NCBI GenBank assembly: GCA_965112735.1
Contig: OZ218953.1
Coordinates: forward strand, 3,286,001-3,350,000
Source: Phaeosaccion multiseriatum
Taxonomy: Eukaryota > Ochrophyta, other classes
Direction of reading: 5' to 3'
Length of the DNA: 64,000 bases
Shown: piece after piece, positions 53,600 through 64,000 of the stretch
Layout: every line of letters begins with the position of its first letter
How positions within the stretch are numbered: the first letter of the stretch is position 1
Translations under genes and position numbers: made by a program
The notes under the pieces: generated by a model
Told to the model about the DNA's origin: nothing
Seen by the model: only the letters and a program-made list of their open reading frames with translations
Database searches by the model: none

Positions 53600-55693
53600 T
53601 CAATTGATGACGAGCTTGACGTCACCCCAGCCATACCTGCGTGACGATGAGGGGGGTTTGTGTTGGCTTCGCCTAGTGGTTGTGGGAGAAGTGCTTCCTC
53701 TTTGTACACACACGCGAACAACTGTTTGCTTGTTGGGGGCGGGGGGGGGATCGTAAAAGTCCAACCAGCCGCGACGCATGTCCCCCCTCAACTCAAAAGC
53801 TGTTTTTTTTTTGCTGCTGGTCCTGCCTGCGCTGACTTACCAAGCCTTGTGCCTGTCGAAGAGGGCCCTGAGCTCTGTCACAAAGAGGCTGTGGTATTGC
53901 TCAATGAGGGCGTCTGTGATGGCTTCTTCGGCCGTCTTGGGCACGTCGATCGGCACCCCCGTCACTGAGAAAGGGGGAGAGAGGCCAAGCGCGGCGTGAG
54001 CGTCAGACGAATCGTCCCTCTAAAGCAGTGTGAGGGAGAGGCCGGTAACAGCTGAACAAGAGACGCCCGGCGCAGGCCTTTCTCCTCTGCCCCTGGCCCT
54101 CCTCCCTACTCCTCTCGTCCCTTCTCCTCTCAACCTGTGTAAAGCGGGACGCGATGAAGTAGGGGCAATCCCCACCTTCCGTACACAAGCACCAGACCTG
54201 TTGGGCATATGGAAAGGAAACACAGCAGAAAGGCGTCGATTATTTGTATAGCAAAGACAGGGAGGGGCGTGTGTTTCCGTGTATGTTCTGGCAGGCGACC
54301 TGCTTACCAGCGCCGAGCTTCCTGGAGAGAGTCCTGAAGTACGCAACACACAAGGGGGGGTGGGACACGGCGGGCGGTGGGCAGACTATGTCAGTTGCGT
54401 GCACCTTGCCTTGCTAGCACTCCTTTCTCTTTTGCCTACAATAGCACTCCTTTCTTTACGGGAGTGCCATGCTTTCTTTCAGCCGATCGTGTCCACTCAC
54501 TTGAGGAGGGACCCACTGCTGTACAAGGCGGAGATGATCTTAGTGTTTCCGAAACAGTAACCCGGCACTGCGCATGCATCAAGGATGCCGCAAGGAGGGA
54601 ACAGCAAAGTATTGATGTTGATGTTAGTGTGTACCATGGACGGAGGAAAAGAGCTTCAATGGAAGGAATCAGTTCTGTTGTCCACATGTGCCGTACCTAA
54701 TTTGCACCCCGTGCGCAGCGCAAGCTTCACAAACCCTTTCCGTTCCGTCATGTAAATAACCTGATCAATCGGCGAGGGGCAGGGGAGGGGGGGGGACACG
54801 CTAATGGGTGGGGGGAGAAGAACCACACAAAGAAAGACAAGACAGCAAAGTCAGCCCCTTGCACTTCACTTGCCCACCCCACCCACCTCGTTGGCGGACA
54901 TCACATGGAAGATCTCTGCCACCCCACCCGGTGACAGCCCGAGAGAGTACCCGTCATCGAGCATTCCTCTCGCCTTCTCCTTGGTGGCTTCTATGCACCC
55001 GATCCAAGTCATGACGTGGCGGATGATGGGCACTTCTAGAGCACGGGACGATGTCATCCCCCTCAGCACGTAGCCCCAAATCCTTGGCCAGGCGCCAATC
55101 ATGAGAATATTGGCCATCTGCCAGCAGATGAGTCCCCCCCCGCACAGACCCACAGGTAAGCAAAAGGCAGCAGTAAGTATCGAACATATGGAAACTTCCT
55201 TCGCTTTCCCGGAAGTACGCACCGGGAGGACTCCGTGAGGGGGCGCCACCACAAGATACTTCGCCCCTTCTTCATCCAGAGGCGCTTCCCAAGCGTAAAT
55301 TGCTGATGCATAGCGAAACAATACAGAGAAGTGGCTGCCGCAGAACTCCTTCCACGGCCGAAGCGGCCACAGCACCAAGACAAGCACGCATACCACAACC
55401 GCCCCCCACGTCCAACACGTCCACGACGGGGCGATGAAGAGCAGGAGGAGAACGATGACAGGGCTGGCAAAAACGAGGCCAGGGAAGATGAGAAAGAGAA
55501 GGGAGGCAAGCACATCCTCCCCCCAGGACAGGGCTTGCGCCTGCGCCTTGACGGACGGGTCCATCAGAGGCTTTACCAAGGGCTGCAGCACTCGATGTCT
55601 CTCCTCGCGATTCAGGGAGAAGGTCTCCGCCGACACCAAGTGCTGAAGCGATACCATGCCCTGCTTGGGCAGCCCTTCAGGCACCATCCTCAA
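53600..55693 (-). CDS. DGAT2: Type-2 diacylglycerol acyltransferase (DGAT2)
   Basis: Eight exons in frame: 55223-55693, 54887-55117, 54697-54760, 54501-54567, 54308-54333, 54135-54197, 53841-53964, 53600-53636; 360 residues. DGAT2 makes triacylglycerol from diacylglycerol and acyl-CoA at the ER. Visible: a hydrophobic hairpin at residues ~60-110; PPHGVLP (His153) followed after the splice by MANILMIGAWPR; RHVMTWIGC; GLSPGGVAEIF; RKGFVKLALRTG; YCFGNTKI; YGRWGLPLLHRVPLYT; VTGVPIDVPK; and the ending FDRHKAWYGWGDVKL. The usual HPHG signature reads PPHG here. One exon is only 26 nt, and reading through the first donor gives a convincing but wrong open frame. Algae often have several DGAT2 isoforms; which one this is cannot be told. 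Confidence 0.95.
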
Positions 55694-56086
55694 TATACTC
55701 CTTTTCGGTGTCTCCCCTTGACTATTGTGCCTGCTTCTCTTCCTGAGAACGCGTGCTTCTTACTGTACTAGTAGGGGGCGAGAAAACCCCGCCAGAAGAC
55801 CCCGTCTTGCTTGCTGTAGGAGGGGGAGAAGATGAGGTATATAGGGGGAGAAGAGGATAAAGATGTGTATATTACACCCTTAAGTGCCGAGAAAGAGAAG
55901 CAAGGAGGATACAAAACCTTAAGGGGAAGAGAAAGGTTTATATATTACACCCGGAAGAGAAAGAGAAGGATTTTACGGTTGGGTCTGTGTAGCAGTTGGT
56001 GGCACAGCACTCGCCATTTGCATTTTCCATCGCTTGGTTGTGGCTGTACTGTACTCACGTTTTATACCGTTTGATGTAGCCCCAGC
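55694..56086. promoter_or_regulatory. Divergent promoter DGAT2 / NEPRO-like, with direct repeat
   Basis: 393 bp. An imperfect direct repeat holds TATATTACACCC at 55867-55878 and 55941-55952, each followed by GAGAAAGAGAAG. Two copies of an AT-rich core in an otherwise GC-rich divergent region make a plausible regulatory element. Confidence 0.5.
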
Positions 56087-57895
56087 ATGTCATCCTCGCT
56101 GCTGAGCGATGCAGCCCTTTTCAGCGCATGCGCGACGCTGGAGCAGGAGCTGGTCTTGCTGAAAGGCATGCTGCGCCGCAACGTCAGCCAGCACCGCGGG
56201 GCCAAGTACTACCACGCGCTTCGGCAGGTCTTCAAGGCGTACCAGCAGCGCCTTTGTGCCAGGGACATCCCGGCCCTGGTCGCTCGCTCTGAGACGCTAG
56301 GCAGTAGGGTCGTGGGGCAGGGCAAGAGCGCGAGAGCGCAGGCGTCCTGGTTGAACGAATGTATGGCTCATGCTCGGATGCTGCAGCTAGCCCAAGGTGA
56401 GTGAGTGAGTACAGGCAGCAAAGCCTGGACAGGTCTCGCCTTGTGATACTTCATTGCGTTCCTCTGGCCATGTCACTAACAACCGCGCCCCCTCTTTCGT
56501 TTGGTCGTGCTTTTTTCCCTTCCCCTCCCCGGACGGAGCAGCCGCTTGTGTGGAGGCTGTGGAGGCCCTCTTGAAGTGTTCAAAGCTCCTCGCGCAGCAG
56601 ATATCGGCCACGTACTTCGTCGCGCTGTGCACCACTTTTCTAGCTTGCCTCGCGAGGCTGTACGCGTGTACCGTTCCCGTGGCCGCTCGCCTTGGGGCCG
56701 TGCTCCACACCCTGCTCGCCATAGTCGAGGTAAGCACGTGTATGCTCACACTGCACAGACGAGACGAGCGGTCTGACCCCCTGCTGAGGCTTTGGTTCAA
56801 AATTGTTGTTCTGCGTTCTGTCTTTGCCTGGAGGGAATCTGCCCCCCGAGACTTGTGATTTTGCCTTTTCTTTCGTTGATGACATAACCTGTCTTTATTA
56901 CGGTCCAGATTTTCCCTGTGCCACCGGCGCGATGGGTCCATCTGAACATAAGTCAGGGAGATTAAACAAAAGATGCAGTTCTTGCAATGCAAAGGGCCTT
57001 CCAGATTGGTCCTTTGCCGGTTTCTTTGTGCGCTCATCGAGCAAAAAGCTCCTTGTCCGCACCTGGAAGCTGTGCTCTAACCGCGCCTACATTCTCCCCC
57101 CCCCCAACCCGATCCCCGCATCTCCCTTGGGCGTATCAGGAGTCGCCCGTCGCCGTGTTGAACTTACCTGCCGGGGCACTAGCGGCGCACCGCTCTATGC
57201 CTTCCGTAACCGCCATGCTGGAGAAACTCTGCCCGACGCTCGTGGCGGGAGTGCAAGGAGTGGCACGGAAGGGGCCTGGTGGCGGCGCATGCGGTCCGGC
57301 GGCGCGTGCTGCTACTGCGGCCGGAGATGAGAGGGGGGAGTCCACAGTAGAAGGGAACGGTGGAGAGGAGAGGGAGGAGTCCACCGTAGAGGGGAAAGGT
57401 CGGCCAAGGGTGCTTTCTTCCAAGCCTCTCTTGGCTGGAGACTACAGCAGCAGCGGTAGTGATAGCGATAGGGACGATGGTGCCGCCTCTCTGTTTGTGC
57501 CGTCGACCTCCTCGTCGTCCTCGTACTCGAAGGGGGGCAAGATGTCCTCAGCCGTGGCAGAAGAACGTGGCAAGACAGCGGCGAAGTCAGAGTCTGAGCC
57601 GCGGCTCTTCCCTGCAGAATTGGCGCCCAGCGAGGACAAGAAGCTGCCGATAATGAACAAGAAGAAGATGAAGAAGAAGGAGAAGCATATGAAGAAGAAG
57701 GAAGGCAGCCTCAAGGGGGCAAGCACCGCCGAGTTGGGCGGCTCCTCCTCCTCCCTGACAACCAAGACGAAGAAGAGCAAGAGCAAGGGCAAGAAGAAGC
57801 TGCGCGACGCTATGGACGACATCTTCTCCCCACTGAACAAGAAGAGCAAGAAGAAGGCCAAGAACACGCACCCTCCTCTGCTGCACGTGCCCTAA
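56087..57895 (+). CDS. Candidate NEPRO-like (RNase MRP/nucleolar) protein
   Basis: Three exons in frame: 56087-56396, 56542-56729, 57140-57895; 417 residues. The helical N-terminus (LEQELVLLKGMLRRNVSQHR followed by YYHALRQVFKAYQQRL) resembles the N-terminal domain of NEPRO, which is related to yeast RNase MRP subunit Rmp1; the N-x-x-QHR-x-x-x-Y-x-x-L-x-QV pattern is the key. The middle exon is a hydrophobic helical stretch (residues 104-166). The C-terminus is lysine-rich with KKKMKKKEKHMKKKEG and ends near DAMDDIFSPLNKK, as nucleolar proteins do. The assignment is from pattern memory only; a structural alignment or HMM search is needed. Otherwise it is a conserved hypothetical nucleolar-type protein. 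Confidence 0.6.
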
Positions 57896-58160
57896 CGAGA
57901 TGCACAGAAGAGAACAAGAAACATTCTCGTCGCCGTACAGTATGTCTTGCGCGGGCTACCGCCTTGTTTGGCAGCAGTCTCAGAAATTGTAAAGAAAAGT
58001 GTACAAATTGTTGAAAAATGGAAGAGAAATCATTTTTAATTTATTAAGCAGCAAAAATGGAAGAGAGAGTATAAGCTCTCTCTCTTTGGGAAAGAACAAC
58101 CAAGGCCTTTGATGGTGGAAAATTACAGATATTTACAACAAACGGTGGTCCTTCGTCCTT

Positions 58161-60585
58161 CTAAAGGTCTGGGTCCTCCTCCTCTTCCTGCTTGCTATCG
58201 TCCCCGCCCAAGCTCAATGCTGCCAAGTCCAGTTGGCCCGCTGGTGCCGTCCCTGCCGCAAAGACTCTGCCCGCATAGTCGGGCTCGGCGCTCACGTCAT
58301 CAAGCGTAAGGTCGTCCAGCAGCTCGTCCACCGCAACGGCCTCTGTGTCCTTCTCCGCCTCCTGTGCATCGTCTTCCTCCTCCACCACCTTATCTTCCTT
58401 CTTGTGCCTCCCTCCTGCTCCTCCTGGTTGTTGCCTACCCCCTTTCTTTGAGTCCACCTTATACATGGCGACTTGTCCGCGCATTTCCTTGTCGGACTCA
58501 AGCTGTTGCATGAAACGCTCATAATCCGCCTCAGCCGCGTCCGCATCCTTGCGACTCAGCTGCTCCTCCTTGTCCTTCTCCAACCCCTGCAACTGCCACT
58601 TGCGCACGCTGTAGACCTTGCGCACCAAAACCACCTCTGGGAGCTCCCCCTTGAACCCTTTGAGCATGTCCCCGGGTACATTGGCGGTGGAGATGTCATA
58701 GCCCAACACAGTGTCGCCTGCATTGAGCAAGTGCCCCAGGTGCGTAATGGCGGTGGAGCGCTTGTCATTGACGCCCATGTCAGACTCCTTGGCCACTTCC
58801 ACCTCTGCCAGCCGGGCTTTCCTCTGGAAGGCTCGCGAGGAGGCCGCTGCGCCCTTCTCCTTGTGAATGGGCTCGGTACCCAACACGATGTACTTGACGA
58901 GGCGTGGGCTGCTCATGAGAGCACCAAAGCTCTTTTGCCAGTACTTTTCCGCGTTAATCTCCGCCTGTTGGGTGTTGGAGGGGGTGGGGATAAATGTGCA
59001 TTCCATCGAAGATGCCAGCCGCGTGGAGTCATCCATCAGACTCACACACACACAACACTTTGGTTCGCTCCACCCATGTACGCACGTACCGTCTGCGCTG
59101 AGAGAGGGTCGAGGATGGAGACAGAGGAGTTGACCCTTTGCACGAGGCACATCCTTGGGATACTACCGAGATTGGTGGCCAGGGAAGGGGGCAGGAGGAC
59201 GAGGTCGTCCTTGCAGACAGGCACAATCATGACGAGGTAGGTGAAGTGGAAGTTGGCCGTGTTGCTGTGGTTGTCGGCCGAGATGAGCTTCTTGCTTTGC
59301 TTGCAGGAGATGGGGATGAAGCTCTCCAGAAAGTTGAGGAAGCGCACAGCCTGATTCCGCTCCGCATAGAAGAAGTCCATGCCGTCCTTGAAGGACTGCG
59401 TGTATACATTGGCAGAGGCGAAGAGTCGAGCAAGAGCGTCGTAAAGCCGCCATGCCACGGAGTCCCACCGCAGACAAATGGAGAGCCGAGTCAAGGGGAG
59501 AGATCAGAAGGAAGAGAGTGAGGCTGGAGCAAGGCAGCAAAGCGCGAGTTCAAAGAAGAACCAAAGAAGGGTAGGTGAAACAAGGGTGGGGAGGGGTTGG
59601 ACCACAAAGGGATGAAAAGGGGGTTGAATGAAGAAATAATGTCTCAGTCGACAGGTCTTTTCCCACACGCAGCAAGTGCTGCTCAATAAGGTGGGGAAGG
59701 TTTAAAAACTGAGGTTAGCCGAACGGCTGCTCTTCGGTCCTCATGACACCCCACTTTCACGACCCCTTTTTTGGGGTAGAGGACGACTTTGCATCCTCGA
59801 ATGTGGGGCAACGCCTAGAGATACCGGTCAGGCCCAGGCCAGGGCAAGTCAATACATGCAAATCGCGGCCTGCCACTTCTTCTATGCACAGGGAAGAAAG
59901 ACAAAAACAAAGCCAAAGATAAAGCAAAGGAGGTGAGAGACGCACGCACCTGGACGCTGATGCAATGGCTGTGGGCGTTGTGTTTGAGAATAAGCTGCTC
60001 CAGATAGTAAAAGGTTCGCTTGTGGTCCACCCGTTGCCGCACCTGCACCACCGCCTTCCACGTTTGGTTGCAGAAGGACTCCTGGCAGGCATCGCACTGC
60101 TGATTCCGGACCACAAACTCCACGATAAAGGCCTGCTGCAAGATGGCCCCGTTCACAACCTCCTTCTGGACTGTGAGCTTGAGCTTGAGCCGCTTACTGT
60201 GCGGCTCCGTCCAGATCCAAGACGCGTCCACCAGCTTGACGCCGGCCTTCTTCAGACCGACCACCTTGCGCAGGCACAGGGCCATGAGCTCCCTCGACTC
60301 CAACTCGCAAGCCACCCAGGGCGGCCGCAGCCAGCGGAGACAGCCCCTACACTGGTACATGGTGAGGCTGGTGGCGATCCCCTCCGTGATGTTGGCAGTG
60401 ACTCTAATGCACTGCACGCACATGTTGGTGGGGTTGGGTTTGATGGCGATGGAGCACGTGCAGCAAAGCACCGTGGGCAGCTCGGACCCCGCCATCGGCA
60501 CGTCGTCAGGCCCACCCGCTGATGACAGTATCAAGTCGTCCCCCCCCGCCCCCCCCTCTGTCGCCATCGCTACCGCAGCTGCCAT
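58161..60585 (-). CDS. NMD3: NMD3, 60S pre-ribosomal subunit export adaptor
   Basis: Three exons in frame: 59950-60585, 59090-59395, 58161-58964; 581 residues. Zinc-ribbon cysteines: CCTC at 41-44 with CVQC at 56-59, CRGC at 79-82, and CDAC further on. Family signatures: [85 protein letters not shown] across the first splice, [16 protein letters not shown] across the second, and [20 protein letters not shown]3 binds the 60S subunit and recruits exportin Crm1. The C-terminus is acidic. Several in-frame ATGs lie upstream (to 60702); 60585 is chosen because a short poly-Ala/Gly leader then precedes the first zinc ribbon. It diverges from RACK1, a 40S protein gene. Confidence 0.96.
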
Positions 60586-60939
60586 TCCTCCTCCACACTG
60601 TGTGTGGCGGAGAAAAAGAGGGGAAGTGGAAGCTGTGCAGCGCCGCAAAGGGGCTCTGGCCATGAAACTGAAATTCCCCAATTTTTGAGTGGCGTCGCGC
60701 ACTCAAAAGAAGAAGGTGAGGAAGGGGTTGTATGTTGGGAGTGCGTGCGCCAAAGCGTGCTCGCGCTCCTGTCCTCTCTCTCCACCTCGGTTGGCCGCGC
60801 TTTTCTGCTTCCTGAAAGAGTCTTGGGGAAGAAAAAAATCTCACCTCCCCCCCCTCCCTCCTCTCCCTCTCTCTCTCTCTTTCCCTCCTCTTGCATTCCC
60901 TTCTCCCTTGTCAGGAAGACTTCACATTCAAAGCAAATC
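60586..60939. promoter_or_regulatory. Divergent promoter, NMD3 / RACK1
   Basis: 354 bp between start codons, with a pyrimidine-rich stretch (CCCCTCC and CTCTCT runs, about 60845-60910) just before the RACK1 ATG. Such C/T-rich leaders are common at ribosomal-protein-type genes. Confidence 0.5.
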
Positions 60940-62019
60940 ATGGCCGAGCAACTGAAGCTGAGGGGAGAGCTCCCCGGACACGACGACTGGATCACCTCCA
61001 TCGCCGCCACGAGCGAGGATGACGACATGATTGTGTCCTCCTCCAGGGACAAGAGCATCCTTGTGTGGACCCTCACCCGAGGGGAGGAGAGCTACGGCTA
61101 CCCCAAGCGCTCCATGCACGGGCACGGCCACTTTGTGTCCGAGGTGGTCATCTCCTCCGACGGAAACTTTGCTCTGTAAGTGAAGGTGGTGATGTTCGAG
61201 AGGAAGACAGGGTGTCTCATTTGTTCACCTCTCTGTGTGTCTCACGCACACTGTCGTATATCCGTTCGACACAGGTCTGGCTCATGGGACGGAACCCTGA
61301 GGCTGTGGGAGATTGCGACTGGCAACACCACTCGCCGCTTCGTCGGCCACGACAAGGATGTGCTGTCTGTCGCCTTCAGCGCTGACAACCGACAGATTGT
61401 GTCTGGCAGCCGTGACAAGACCATCAAGCTGTGGAACACCCTTGGAGAGTGCAAGTACACCATCCAGGAGGAGGGACACACTGAGTGGGTCTCCTGCGTT
61501 CGCTTCAGCCCCAGGTATGCTCTGCATTCTGCTCTTCCGTCTTCTGCTGCTGCTGCTGCTCTTTCGAAACCAGGCCTGACCCCCCCCTCTCTCCCTCTCG
61601 CTCCTCCATTCCCGCAACAGCCCCAGCGCCCCTGTGATTGTGTCTGCGGGCTGGGACAAGCTCGTGAAGGTGTGGGGCCTGTCCAACTGCAAGTTGCGCA
61701 CCAACCTTGTGGGCCACACCGGCTACCTCAACACGGTCACTGTCTCCCCCGATGGCAGCCTGTGTGCCTCCGGTGGAAAGGACGGAACCGCCATGCTGTG
61801 GGACCTTAACGAGGGCAAGCGCCTGTACAGCCTGGACGCCGGAGACACCATCAACAGGTGGGTTGCGTTTGGGTTGGATTGGGAAAGGCTCATTTTTCCT
61901 TTCCCTCTGAGAGGGGCGTGGGTGAATGCCGTGATTTGCTCTTGTACTTATTTGCATTTATGAGTAGTTTCTGTGGCTTAGTATACTGACCCGGGACCCC
62001 TTCCCACTGTGCCATCCTT

Positions 62020-62064
<45 letters not shown>

Positions 62065-62329
62065 CCTTTTCTCCACGACCACCAGCTTGGTGTTCTCGCC
62101 CAACCGTTACTGGCTGTGCGCCGCCACCACGCAGGGTATCAAGATCTGGGACCTCGAGTCCAAGATTGTCGTGGACGAGCTCAGGCCCGACTTCCCCCAG
62201 ATCTCCACCACCACCCGCGCCCTCATCCCCTACTGCACCTGCCTGTGCTGGTCCAGCAACGGCTCCATCCTGTACTCCGGCTACACTGATGGCGTGATTC
62301 GCGCGTGGCACGTGGCTGGCACCATGTAA
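60940..62329 (+). CDS. RACK1: RACK1, 40S-associated WD40 scaffold protein
   Basis: Four exons in frame: 60940-61175, 61275-61514, 61621-61857, 62086-62329; 318 residues, the standard length. Seven WD40 blades are readable, with GH...WD spacing: [105 protein letters not shown] and the final [14 protein letters not shown]1 sits on the head of the small ribosomal subunit and links translation to kinase signalling. Codon use is strongly C-biased at third positions, as expected for a highly expressed gene. Confidence 0.98.
62023..62058 (+). repeat. (CT)n tract in RACK1 intron 3
   Basis: About 36 bp of CT units shortly upstream of the CCACCAG acceptor at 62085. Confidence 0.9.
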
Positions 62330-62787
62330 ACAGCAGCGCATGAGCATCCTCACATGACTTCAGCGTTGTTGAGAGTTTGAGAATTGAGAGTGCACTTCTC
62401 AACTCCTGGGCTCTGCTTTGAATAATGAAGGCCTTTTCTTCCCCCTTTCCTCTTATCTTACTATTGCGAAACCTTTATTGTATTTCATCGCAATAGTTAG
62501 CTCATAATTGTATTGCAAATGGGACGCATGATCGTGTCTACGCACGCAGGCCGACTGAGCATTGCTCTACCGTGAAGGAGAAGAAGAACCACAGGCATCG
62601 ACTCCTGCTGAGCTTTCCGCTCATGGACCCGCCTCGCCTCCTCCTAGCAAGCTTCTGCCCCAGCCAAACCTCATGGGTGAACTCAACTAACCGCCCCAGC
62701 CCCCCCCCCCCCCCCATACACCTTTCCCTCCGCCTTGATACACTTGTCGGGTCAGTCCTGAAAATAAATACATTGACATTACCCCCG
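62330..62787. other. 0.46-kb convergent 3' region
   Basis: Between the RACK1 and SNARE stop codons. AT-rich downstream of RACK1 (about 62455-62520: TATTGCGAAACC, ATTGTATTGC), a likely 3'-end region. No gene. Confidence 0.5.
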
Positions 62788-63386
62788 TCACGGCGTCGCA
62801 ACGCGGGCGGAAGAGGAAGAGGCGGCAGGGTCTGGGGGAGTTTCGTTGCCGTCTCCGCCCAAGCTGACGTTATTGAGCACTGCCCATATGATGATGGCCA
62901 CCACGAGCACGACATTGATGCACCCAAAGCACTGCAGCCCCAAGAGGAGGGTGGAGGGAAGGAGTCAAGAGGGGCGTTGGAGGGAGCAAGGAGGGAAGGC
63001 GTCACGTAAGCAAGCCAAGTCAGCCAGTTTCAGTGGGGGAGAGGATAGGAGAGGGGAAGTAAGTGGGAAGGATAGGATGAACTTAACTTAAACAAACACC
63101 CTACGCCGCAACACAAAGTATTGGCCCAACAGTGGTGCACTCACCTGAATGAATTTGTCGGTCATCATGCGCTTGCTAAATACCATGATGAGCTTGTCCG
63201 CCCGCTGCATTTGGCCCTCGATGTTTCGCACGCCTTGGTTGGCCGACTCAATCTTTTCTCTATTTGCCACCATGCCTGCGAGTGCCTCGTCTCCCACTTC
63301 GTTGGCAGCCTGCGCGTGGCTTACAATGTTCTTGAATTTGTTCTCAATGTCGTCCTGCACTCTCCCCGCCTCATCCAGCTACACCA

Positions 63387-63437
<51 letters not shown>

Positions 63438-63916
63438 GAGAGCACGCGGTGCGGTGAGCACGAACAGATGTGCAGGAAGGGGTGGAGGTGGTTGAGGTCA
63501 GGTCGGGTGGGATGTGGGGGGGGGGGAGTAGGGTGGAAAGGGGGGGGGGGAGGTGGATGGGGTGAGGTGATGAGGGGACGCACACAGGACACGAGTGGGA
63601 AATAAACCTAGGAGGAGAGACTGACTCCCCATAGAAACAAGCGCAGAGAGAGATGTCTAACCTTTTCCTCCGCTGATGCTTTCTGCGGCTCCTCCTTTGG
63701 TGAACCCCCCCTTCCCGTCAGCCCCACGAAGAGCTCACTCCTATCCGAAGTTGTGGTCTTTGCCTCTTCCAGCGTCTGCTTCAACGCTGCAAACTCCTTG
63801 TCTTTCCGGTCCTTGTCCCCGCTGTATCGCGCCTTCTGAACAGCGTCGCGCATGAGCTTGATCTCGAGGCCGTAGCTGCGGCGCATGTTGTCTATTCGGC
63901 TAACGATCTTCGAGGC
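62788..63916 (-). CDS. NPSN/Vti1-type Qb-SNARE (partial, runs off the right edge)
   Basis: Three exons are visible, in frame: 63662-63916, 63145-63378, 62788-62931, giving the last ~210 residues; the 5' part lies beyond the window. The N-terminal visible part is helical (SRIDNMRRSYGLEIKLMRDA, KDKEFAALKQTLEEAKTT). The SNARE heptad region includes EVGDEALAGMVANREKIES and QMQRADKLIMVFSKRMMTD, followed by KFIQCFGCINVVLVVAIIIW, a single C-terminal membrane anchor, and a short lumenal tail ending in ARVATP. The MMTDKFI junction before the anchor resembles novel plant SNAREs (NPSN), found in plants and protists but not animals or fungi. Vti1 or Bos1/membrin relatives are alternatives. Role: membrane fusion in the secretory or endosomal system. 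Confidence 0.82.
63393..63433 (+). repeat. (GA)n microsatellite at an acceptor-side pyrimidine tract
   Basis: About 40 bp of GA (CT on the coding strand) in the SNARE intron, upstream of the GTGTAG acceptor at 63379. Confidence 0.95.
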
Positions 63917-64000
63917 CTGAAGAAGTGTAGAGGCGGAGGCATAGGGGGGGGGGGAGGGGGCAGGAGGAGGAAGAGGAGGAGGGGGAGGAGGAGGAGGGGG

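Noticed and set aside
55117-55222. Read-through of the first DGAT2 intron, which stays open in the same frame
   Set aside because: Splicing joins HGVLP to MANIL, the arrangement expected of DGAT2; the read-through inserts a sequence atypical for the family.
58161-60585. Initial idea of a Sec23/Sec24-type zinc-finger protein
   Set aside because: The zinc ribbons together with [18 protein letters not shown] and THLGHLL identify NMD3.

Overview
The window is intron-rich, GC-rich nuclear DNA from a eukaryote, most likely a photosynthetic stramenopile (heterokont/ochrophyte alga). The lineage call is an inference from four things: a protein with EsV-1-7-type cysteine repeats; two proteins whose N-terminus is a signal peptide followed by a phenylalanine, as in heterokont plastid presequences; a sperm-tail PG-rich (SHIPPO) protein, which implies flagella; and an NPSN-type SNARE. 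Introns are GT-AG with rare GC-AG, usually 100-500 bp, and unusually loaded with microsatellites. I rebuilt gene models by hand by matching splice sites and reading phase; every model below closes in frame.

Layout, left to right: 25-2414 (-) DDX5/Dbp2-like DEAD-box helicase, cut by the left edge; 3138-20161 (+) a 31-exon gene for a ~3033-residue single-pass surface protein (bacterial-style Ig-like repeats, FN3, EGF, TSP1, SEA-like region, TM); 20407-22503 (+) SDR/epimerase-like protein with plastid-type presequence; 23900-26085 (-) F-box protein; 27842-32872 (+) SHIPPO-repeat protein; 33787-37920 (-) proteasome lid subunit Rpn9/PSMD13; 38149-40294 (+) PNGase with signal or presequence; 41235-42137 (-) SUMO; 43391-45876 (+) EsV-1-7 protein; 46559-49982 (-) IWS1/Spn1; 50182-53449 (+) PAN3; 53600-55693 (-) DGAT2; 56087-57895 (+) NEPRO/RNase MRP-like candidate; 58161-60585 (-) NMD3; 60940-62329 (+) RACK1; 62788-63916 (-) NPSN-like SNARE, cut by the right edge.

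Genes mostly alternate strand, so neighbours share short divergent promoters (IWS1/PAN3 199 bp, Rpn9/PNGase 228 bp, NMD3/RACK1 354 bp, DGAT2/NEPRO-like 393 bp). Most encode housekeeping information-processing proteins: ribosome export and function, mRNA deadenylation, transcription elongation, proteasome and SUMO. The most novel item is the giant receptor/adhesin-like gene. The most striking DNA-level pattern is that tandem repeats start at splice donors (GTGA, GTAG/GCAG, GTGC units) or merge into acceptors (CT, CTC, CACT, CTGA units), as if splice-site sequence itself seeds repeat expansion.
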